From contig JAJZNH010000796.1 of assembly GCA_021811745.1 (NCBI GenBank), forward strand, positions 1 through 9,042: 9,042 nt of DNA, read 5' to 3'. The position numbers and the translations under genes were made by a program. This document shows, in pieces, positions 4,169-9,042 of this stretch (positions are counted from its first letter, which is position 1; each line of letters starts with the position of its first letter). The stretch is from Acidobacteriota bacterium. GTDB taxonomy: Bacteria > Acidobacteriota > Terriglobia > Terriglobales > Acidobacteriaceae. The notes under the pieces were generated by a model. It saw only the letters and a program-made list of their open reading frames with translations. It was not told the DNA's origin and searched no databases.

Positions 4169-6692
4169 AATAAGCCGGGGGCTGGGTTGGATCGCGGAAA
4201 ATCGCATTGGCGCGGTGGATATCGCCGACGTTTCCGAAGTTGGCCAGGGTAAAGCTATACAGCCATTCGGTTTCGTCGCGGCTCACCGCCCCCACGGCGC
4301 CCAGCTCGAACCGCCGATAGCCGAGCATCAGCCCGCAACAGTCCCAGTTGTAGACCGCCTGCACGCCCGCGTATTGCAGGGTACGCTGAACAAAGTCGTA
4401 TCCGCCGTTCACCGCCATGTTGAAACCCGCACTGCTGGGCTTGCCGAACTGCAGGTAGGGCTCCACGAGCTGCGTCCTGAGGGTTGTGCTGGACGTGCCG
4501 GTAACCTCATCCACGGCATTGAGCATGGCGTCGCCCATGCCGATGGTGGTGTGGCCGAAACTGTAGCCTGCGAAGATGTTGTTGTCATCGATCCCGGCAC
4601 GTTTGGGGTCGTAGTCCAGATCCCACTGGATGCGCAGGTTGGGGACGACCTCAAAGCGCATGCGAGAGATGACGGGCGAGAGATTGCGGGGCGAGGTCAG
4701 GAAAGCCACTCCCGTCAGGTCGAGCGTGGACTGGAAGACATTGCGCCTCCCGGAGATGAGCGCGCCGCCGAAGGTGGGATCGATGTAGAAATCCTGCAGG
4801 ATCTGCCAGGAGGCCCACTCGCGGGCGGCGTTCGCGCAGTGACCGGCAGCGTCGGGATCGGCAGCCTTCTTCGAAGCTTTGCTCGGGCATGGCGTCTGAC
4901 CAGTGCGGCGCAGATAGAACCGCTGGGTGAGCGAGTAGCCCGCCTGGTCGGTGTCGGTGACCACGTCGGTGGTGTCGAACAGGAGAGCGTTGCGCGCCTC
5001 GGCGCCGATCCCAGAGACCCAGCGGTACATCAGCTCCGGCTCGACGACATGGCGCAACTCGCGATGGACAAAGCCGAGATGGAAATCCCGCTCGAAGGCG
5101 GGTGGGCGGATGTCGATGCTCGCCTCGGCATCGAAGCGGTGCAGCGGGTCGTGGCTGATGGTGGGAATGCCTTGATTGGCGCCGGTAAGGTCAGGGTTCT
5201 GGCTGATGGTGTAGGAGGTGCTGCGCAGCGCGCCCTCGGCAACCATGCTCCAGCCCCCCGCCTGCAGCGGCAGCACCAGGTGCGGGTACAAGTCGAAGCG
5301 GCCCACATTCCGGGCATGGAAACTGGGCTCGGACCGGCTGAGGTAGTTCAGGGAGGAACCCAGGCCCCAGTAGAGGCGTCCCCTGGCCAGTGGATGATCG
5401 AGGACGTCGTAACGAACGTTGGGCAGATGCAGGATCCTGACCTCGTCGCCGTTGGTGGTGCCGGCGTAGTTCTGGAAGCGCTCGAGCGACACCGAAGGCA
5501 CGAAGCCGTTCCTGGCGTGGGTAAAAGCGATATCGCTGCTCACCTGCGAACTGGTGGCCTGCGAGTAGTTGTCATTGAAGACGAGACGATACACATAGCT
5601 GGAGAGATACTCCGCCGTGCCCGCCAGGCGCGTGTAGGCGGAAAAATCCTTGCTGCCCTCGGAAGCAATGTCCACGCCGCCTTGCTTTACCGTCTCCGTG
5701 CCGGTTGGCGTTGCCTGCTGGAAGCCGCGGTCGAACAGCGCACTGAAGCGCACGATCGCGTGATCGAGGCCGGGGCCCTTGTAGCGGAAGTCGCCATTCG
5801 GCGCCGGGCCGCGCTTGCTGAAATATTCCATACCCAGCACCGCGTCCATACTGCGGTTGATGGCCCAATACACCTGTTCGCCGAAAGTGTAGCCGCGGAT
5901 CGAATCGTTGCCGACGACAGGGATCAGCAGTCCGCTCTCGCGACCGGTGGCTCCCATCGCGTGACGCAGGTAGGGCAGATAGAAGATCGGAATCTGGAAA
6001 AGCTCGAAAAAGGAGCTGTTGGTGGAGGCTTCGCCGTTCGCCAGGGCGATGGAATGCGCGATAATGCGCCAGTCGGGATGCGGGATGCGGCAGTTGGTGA
6101 AGGATCCATCCACAAGACGGAAGTTGCCTTCGCCGTTCTGAATGAAGACGCGGGCCGAAAACAGGAACGGGTTGGGTGTGGAATAGACGACCGTGCGCCC
6201 CGCGGTGCGGACACCCTGCGAGCCGCTGATGTTGTAGAAGCGCGCGGTGTGCGTGTCGAGGCGCATGTCGCCATGGGTGGCGTTGACCAGAAGGTCGTTG
6301 GGTCCGCCGGCAAGCTGCAGGTGGCCGTCAGCCTCAAGTTCCGTGGTGACGCGGTTGTAGGTGACTTTGTCGGCGTGCAGAACGTAATCGCGGTAATGAA
6401 AGACCACGTTGCCGGTGAGCGTGACGATGTTGCCCATCCATTCCTGGCGCTGCGCCCGCCACTCCACCGGAGTCCCGGTTGCAGGCTGCGGCACGGGCTT
6501 GGCGACGGGCAAAAGCTCCTGGCCGGGATCGTCGGGTAGAGCGGAGACAGGTTCGGGCACAGGCGTCGGAGCGGAGGCAGGAACCACCGATGGAGTTGCC
6601 GGCGCAGGTGCCACATTGGTCAATGCCTGTCCGTCCACAAAGGGATGACAGAGGGCCAGCAGCGTGATAAACACTAAAGTACGAGGACGCAT
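4167..6692 (-). CDS. lptD: LPS-assembly protein LptD
   Basis: This is an 841-residue outer-membrane protein that, with the lipoprotein LptE, inserts lipopolysaccharide into the outer leaflet. A Sec signal peptide ends near GQA at residue 23, followed by a Pro/Ala-rich linker (about 28-72). The OstA/LptA-like beta-jellyroll covers about 85-200, with NIVTLTGNVVFHYRDYVLHADKV split over typical LptD strands. The diagnostic join to the barrel reads FTNCRIPHPDWRI (Cys201) then FQIPIFYLPYLRH and ESGLLIP. The remainder is a 26-strand-type barrel of repeated amphipathic strands. Cys201 and the consecutive Cys785-Cys786 match the E. coli Cys173 and Cys724-Cys725 positions. The E. coli Cys31 equivalent is absent, since the only early cysteine (15) lies in the signal peptide. 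An additional pair, Cys602 and Cys619, sits in a probable loop. The length fits the family. It is the first gene of the minus-strand envelope block. Confidence 0.95.
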   Translation of the reverse strand: MRPRTLVFITLLALCHPFVDGQALTNVAPAPATPSVVPASAPTPVPEPVSALPDDPGQELLPVAKPVPQPATGTPVEWRAQRQEWMGNIVTLTGNVVFHYRDYVLHADKVTYNRVTTELEADGHLQLAGGPNDLLVNATHGDMRLDTHTARFYNISGSQGVRTAGRTVVYSTPNPFLFSARVFIQNGEGNFRLVDGSFTNCRIPHPDWRIIAHSIALANGEASTNSSFFELFQIPIFYLPYLRHAMGATGRESGLLIPVVGNDSIRGYTFGEQVYWAINRSMDAVLGMEYFSKRGPAPNGDFRYKGPGLDHAIVRFSALFDRGFQQATPTGTETVKQGGVDIASEGSKDFSAYTRLAGTAEYLSSYVYRLVFNDNYSQATSSQVSSDIAFTHARNGFVPSVSLERFQNYAGTTNGDEVRILHLPNVRYDVLDHPLARGRLYWGLGSSLNYLSRSEPSFHARNVGRFDLYPHLVLPLQAGGWSMVAEGALRSTSYTISQNPDLTGANQGIPTISHDPLHRFDAEASIDIRPPAFERDFHLGFVHRELRHVVEPELMYRWVSGIGAEARNALLFDTTDVVTDTDQAGYSLTQRFYLRRTGQTPCPSKASKKAADPDAAGHCANAAREWASWQILQDFYIDPTFGGALISGRRNVFQSTLDLTGVAFLTSPRNLSPVISRMRFEVVPNLRIQWDLDYDPKRAGIDDNNIFAGYSFGHTTIGMGDAMLNAVDEVTGTSSTTLRTQLVEPYLQFGKPSSAGFNMAVNGGYDFVQRTLQYAGVQAVYNWDCCGLMLGYRRFELGAVGAVSRDETEWLYSFTLANFGNVGDIHRANAIFRDPTQPPAY

Positions 6693-6716
6693 CCCAAGCC
6701 TGGTCCGGTCAGGCTC

Positions 6717-6725
6717 AGCATAGCA
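6717..6725 (-). promoter_or_regulatory. Extended -10 promoter candidate for lptD
   Basis: On the minus strand the sequence reads TGC followed by TATGCT, an extended -10 motif. It would place the transcript start near 6710 and leave an untranslated leader of about 18 bases before the lptD ATG. No good -35 is found at 16-18 bases upstream, which extended -10 promoters can tolerate. The same TGC-TAT arrangement occurs before the last gene in the window (8612-8620). Confidence 0.4.
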
Positions 6726-6870
6726 AAGCCGGCCGGCAAGGGACGCGCTCCACGGCGCTCTGGCAACTCGAAAAGCCGGCTTCTTCTCTCCTCGCGGATG
6801 CTGCGATCCACGAGGTACGAGCTTTTTTCCGCGTTCTCCCCTTCCTCAATCCAGAGAAGCTCCGCAACCC

Positions 6871-6928
6871 CCGGTGCACACCGGAACGGTTTCGGACCCG
6901 ATCGGCGGTAGAACCGCAAGGCTCTGCC
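6871..6928 (+). other. Hairpin-rich stretch upstream of the RDD-family gene
   Basis: Between the divergent lptD and RDD genes, the part nearest the RDD start contains several small potential hairpins: CCGGT/ACCGG (6871-6884, loop GCAC), GCGGT/ACCGC (6905-6917, loop AGA) and a very short GGC/GCC (6920-6928). They could form a structured 5' leader, but I recognise no known riboswitch or leader family. Palindromes AAGCCGGCTT (6773-6782) and GCCGGCCGGC (about 6728-6737) lie closer to lptD. No firm promoter for the RDD gene was identified. Confidence 0.3.
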
Positions 6929-6951
6929 GCAATGGAAGGGATGCACCCACT

Positions 6952-8334
6952 GTGAGCACATCCGTCGTACAGGCCACCGCCTCTCCCGCGTGGAAGCAGG
7001 AAGTCAATCGCCGGCTCGCCGAGCACAAGGGTCGCAAGACCGCGCCGCATGCCGAACCGCATTGTCCGGCGGAATCCGCTTCCGCTGCCAGCCGCCGCGC
7101 CCAGGAAGCCGCAGCCCGCGTGGCGGCGCGCTATGCCAAAGCGCCGAGCTATAGCGAAGTGCTGGCCGCGGAGGCGCGCGCGGCGCTGCGTGCCGCCGAG
7201 GCGGCTCAGCAGGCCGCCCTTGAAGCCACGGCGGCGGTGCAGACGATGTTGGCCGAATTTGAGTCGACGGCGGCAAACCAGCCGGCCGCGTCGCTGCACC
7301 TCGCTACGCCGCGACGGAGCGAGCCCGAGGCTTGGGAGCCTGGGGTTTTTGAACCCCCGCTCGAAGAGAAATCGGGAACCGCGCCGGAGCCGCTCCGCAG
7401 CCTCGCGACCGTCGACGAGAAGGCTTTGTCTGAATTCATTACCACCCCGCCGGCTCCGGCCGCGGAGCCGGTCACGGTGCGCTGGGCGCCGGAATTTCCC
7501 TCCCGCTCCATCGAGCCGGAGAAATTCCGAGCCAGCCGCGGCGCCGATCTATTTGAAGAAGAATGGTGGAAGCCGGCCTCGGCGGAGCCGATGGATCCAG
7601 GTGCCGGAGAGGTGGAGATGGTCGAGCCGGCGCAGCCCATCGCCGGCAACATCATCGAATTTCCGCGCGAGATCGTGGCGCCACGGAAGGCCCGGCCGCG
7701 CCTGGCCGAAGCGCCATCCTCCGCGGCCGAAACAGGCGCGCAGTTGAGCATCTTCGAGGTGAATCCGGCGCTGCTTCCGATCGATCCGGCGGCGGAGACC
7801 ACCGAGCCGGCCGCACAGGCCTGGAACGCTCCCACATGGTCGGGAATCGAGCTCGACGCGCAGCCCTCCTATAACGTCGAGACCGTGCTCGACGAGGCGG
7901 CTCCCGAATCGGCGGCGGCGCCGGAGCTGCATGCGGCGGCAATCCATCGGCGGCTGATGGCCGCGCTTGTGGACGCCGCACTGGTGAGCGGAGGGGTGCT
8001 GGCCGGAGCCATAACGGCGCTTCACAATACCCGTGCGGTCCCCGGCGTGCATGCCGCGGAGATCGGCCTGGGCACGGCGCTGCTTGTGGCCGCCGCACTC
8101 TATTTCGGTCTGTTCTTCGCGCTCTCGCGGGCGACTCCGGGCATGAAATACGCGCGCATTCGACTCTCCACCTTCCAGGGACAAATGCCGACGCGCGCCC
8201 AGCGTTGCGCCCGGCTGATGGCGATGCTGCTCGCCGTTATTCCGCTCGGGCTGGGCGTAGTCTGGTTCCTCTTCGACGACGAAGATCTCTGCTGGCACGA
8301 CCGGCTGTCGCGCACTTATCTGCACAATGCCTGA
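6952..8334 (+). CDS. RDD-family membrane protein with long low-complexity N-terminal region
   Basis: This is a 460-residue protein whose last 130 residues form an RDD domain, a small membrane module of poorly known function (some members are linked to ion or solute transport). The domain opens with IHRRLMAALVDAALVSG, giving the conserved Arg and Asp. It has membrane segments near 337-356, 371-391 and 420-441, the conserved TPGMKYARIRLS between segments two and three, and DDEDLCWHDRLSRTYL at the end. The first ~325 residues lack a signal peptide. They include an Ala/Glu/Arg-rich probable coiled coil (about 44-105), then a Pro/Glu/Ala-rich likely disordered region carrying the short ordered-looking motif GNIIEFPRE (about 232-240). 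The GTG at 6952 (MSTSVVQ) is preferred, with AAGGGA about ten bases upstream. A GTG at 6874 would add 26 residues translated from the hairpin-rich leader. It is divergent from lptD. Confidence 0.82.
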   Translation: MSTSVVQATASPAWKQEVNRRLAEHKGRKTAPHAEPHCPAESASAASRRAQEAAARVAARYAKAPSYSEVLAAEARAALRAAEAAQQAALEATAAVQTMLAEFESTAANQPAASLHLATPRRSEPEAWEPGVFEPPLEEKSGTAPEPLRSLATVDEKALSEFITTPPAPAAEPVTVRWAPEFPSRSIEPEKFRASRGADLFEEEWWKPASAEPMDPGAGEVEMVEPAQPIAGNIIEFPREIVAPRKARPRLAEAPSSAAETGAQLSIFEVNPALLPIDPAAETTEPAAQAWNAPTWSGIELDAQPSYNVETVLDEAAPESAAAPELHAAAIHRRLMAALVDAALVSGGVLAGAITALHNTRAVPGVHAAEIGLGTALLVAAALYFGLFFALSRATPGMKYARIRLSTFQGQMPTRAQRCARLMAMLLAVIPLGLGVVWFLFDDEDLCWHDRLSRTYLHNA

Positions 8335-8457
8335 GGCTGGAAGCGGGAAAGTGGCATCCGCCCTTGCGTCCGCAAATGGCGCTGAACCGGGCGGCTACTT
8401 CGAAAAGGCGAATTCTTCGCGGCATCGGCGCCACAGCTCTTCCCTGCCCCCGGGCTG

Positions 8458-8571
8458 AAGCGGTTCTCCAATTGGTGTCGAGCGAGGCCGAGGCGATCAA
8501 GTGGCGTTTTCCTCAAGAAAACGCCACCCTGCAGGATTTTGGTGACTCGATAGAAATTGGAGAACCGCCTT
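8458..8571. repeat. 114-bp palindromic MITE/REP-like element, copy 2
   Basis: This is the second copy of the 114-bp element, in the same orientation as the one at 4055-4168 and differing at four positions. Its terminal inverted repeats are 8458-8472 and 8556-8571. The central hairpin (8501-8511 against 8517-8527, loop CTCAA) is a perfect 11-bp stem, whereas copy 1 has one G-T wobble. It lies about 120 bases after the RDD stop and ends about 40 bases before the promoter of the next gene. Flanking bases differ from copy 1 and show no obvious direct duplication. The 8335-8457 stretch just before it holds no recognisable feature. Confidence 0.85.
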
Positions 8572-8611
8572 CATCGGCAGATGAGAACCGGGCCACCATT
8601 GGCGGGATCGG

Positions 8612-8620
8612 TGCTATAGT
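8612..8620 (+). promoter_or_regulatory. Extended -10 promoter candidate for the terminal membrane-protein gene
   Basis: TGC-TATAGT forms a good extended -10 (TG at 8612-8613, TATAGT at 8615-8620). No strong -35 is present at the usual distance. Initiation near 8627 would give a leader of about 68 bases ending in a strong ribosome site. Its position just downstream of repeat copy 2 means the element lies upstream of, not inside, this transcript. Confidence 0.5.
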
Positions 8621-8682
8621 TTTGCCAATTCAGAAACAGCCTGTGGCCGCCGCTTCTACGTCGATCTCCTCCCCAGCGGCGC

Positions 8683-8690
8683 AAAGGAGG
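8683..8690 (+). promoter_or_regulatory. Strong Shine-Dalgarno for the GTG start at 8695
   Basis: AAAGGAGG lies four bases before GTG at 8695-8697. This near-perfect anti-16S complement identifies the start of the last gene, which otherwise has no conserved N-terminal motif to fix it. Confidence 0.75.
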
Positions 8691-8694
8691 GCTC

Positions 8695-9042
8695 GTGAAG
8701 CGTCCTGCCGGAGTGGTTGCGTCCGCCGTCATTCTCGTCCTGCTTTCCATGTGCCAGATTCTGCTGGGACTGGCAATGTTGCTGGCCGCCTCGGTGCAGC
8801 GGCAGGGAGCCGCCACCGCGTCCGGAGCGGTGTTCCCGGCATGGCTGACGACGTTCATCGTGGCGCTGTGTGGCCTGTTTCTGGCCTTTGCCGCATGGGG
8901 AATCGCGACCGCGATTAGCCTCTACCGCCTGCGCAGTTGGGCGCGCATCTCGATCCTCGTCATCGGCGGCTGCGTGGTGTTTCTCAGCTCCTTTTCGATT
9001 GTTGGGCTGGTGGCGGCAATCACGCTTCCGCAACCCGTCCCT
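8695..9042 (+). CDS. Small multi-pass membrane protein, 3' end outside window
   Basis: An open frame of 116 codons runs from a GTG with a strong Shine-Dalgarno to the end of the window without a stop, so the gene is truncated by the window edge. The product starts VKRPAGVVASAVILVLL and has three hydrophobic segments at about residues 7-33, 49-75 and 84-110. Between the second and third is the basic motif YRLRSWARIS. That motif is common before a membrane helix in small uncharacterised membrane proteins and, by the positive-inside rule, would be cytoplasmic. I recognise no family with confidence and assign no function. It is preceded by an extended -10 promoter and repeat copy 2, so it is probably transcribed independently of the RDD gene. 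Confidence 0.75.
   Translation, partial: MKRPAGVVASAVILVLLSMCQILLGLAMLLAASVQRQGAATASGAVFPAWLTTFIVALCGLFLAFAAWGIATAISLYRLRSWARISILVIGGCVVFLSSFSIVGLVAAITLPQPVP

Noticed and set aside
4068..6539. Very long plus-strand open frame (823 codons) antisense to lptD
   Set aside because: It lies entirely over lptD, whose family motifs, signal peptide and cysteines are unmistakable. Its own product has no recognisable domain and a Val/Gly/Ala/Arg-rich composition typical of an antisense frame in GC-rich DNA. It also starts inside the repeat element.
6841..6951. Cobalamin or cyclic-di-GMP riboswitch upstream of the RDD gene
   Set aside because: I looked for their conserved boxes and did not find a consistent set; only small generic hairpins are visible.
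7549..8325. Minus-strand open frame (258 codons) opposite the RDD gene
   Set aside because: It is antisense to the conserved RDD domain and Arg/His-rich, with no motif; a shadow of GC-rich codon use.
4055..8571. Composite transposon bounded by the two 114-bp copies
   Set aside because: The enclosed genes are an essential-type envelope gene and a membrane protein. There is no transposase, no integrase and no target duplication at the outer ends.
8205..8918. Plus-strand open frame (237 codons) across the RDD 3' end, repeat copy 2 and the terminal gene
   Set aside because: It overlaps two better-supported genes in a different frame and reads through the palindromic repeat. It has no ribosome site or recognisable domain.

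Overview
The window looks like a GC-rich chromosome segment from a Gram-negative (diderm) bacterium. An LPS-assembly barrel protein, periplasmic lipoproteins and the style of the intergenic repeats suggest an Acidobacteriota (Terriglobia-like) genome. That placement is inference from gene content and sequence style, not from a marker gene.

Layout. Positions 1-318 hold the 3' end of an acetyl-CoA synthetase gene. A repeat-rich gap (319-572) of short GC-rich direct and inverted repeats follows and runs into a promoter-like sequence. A compact plus-strand cassette comes next: a ribbon-helix-helix-type antitoxin (573-797), a ParE/RelE-type toxin (819-1103) and a Uma2-family (DUF820) putative nuclease (1100-1594) whose start overlaps the toxin stop as ATGA. 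A perfect 16-bp-stem hairpin (1633-1668) separates this cassette from convergent minus-strand genes and could terminate both.

The minus-strand block, in transcription order, is lptD (6692-4167), a DsbA-like thioredoxin-fold lipoprotein with a CPYC site (3887-2934), and a SurA/PpiC-like lipoprotein (2761-1685). In E. coli, LptD maturation depends on disulfide formation by DsbA and on the chaperone SurA. Having an LptD, an oxidoreductase and a SurA-like protein side by side therefore suggests an outer-membrane-protein folding module. The LptD here keeps the conserved C-terminal Cys-Cys pair and the N-terminal-domain Cys, while the SurA-like protein seems to lack both canonical parvulin histidines.

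Divergent from lptD is a plus-strand RDD-family membrane protein with a roughly 325-residue low-complexity cytoplasmic-type N-terminus (6952-8334). After it comes the 5' part of a small multi-pass membrane protein (8695 to the window end), with a strong Shine-Dalgarno and an extended -10 promoter.

The most notable non-coding signal is a 114-bp palindromic element present twice in the same orientation (4055-4168 and 8458-8571). The copies match at 110 of 114 positions. Each has about 15-bp terminal inverted repeats and a perfect or near-perfect internal 11-bp hairpin. One copy abuts the lptD stop codon; the other lies between the RDD gene and the last gene. It behaves like a MITE or REP-type dispersed element.
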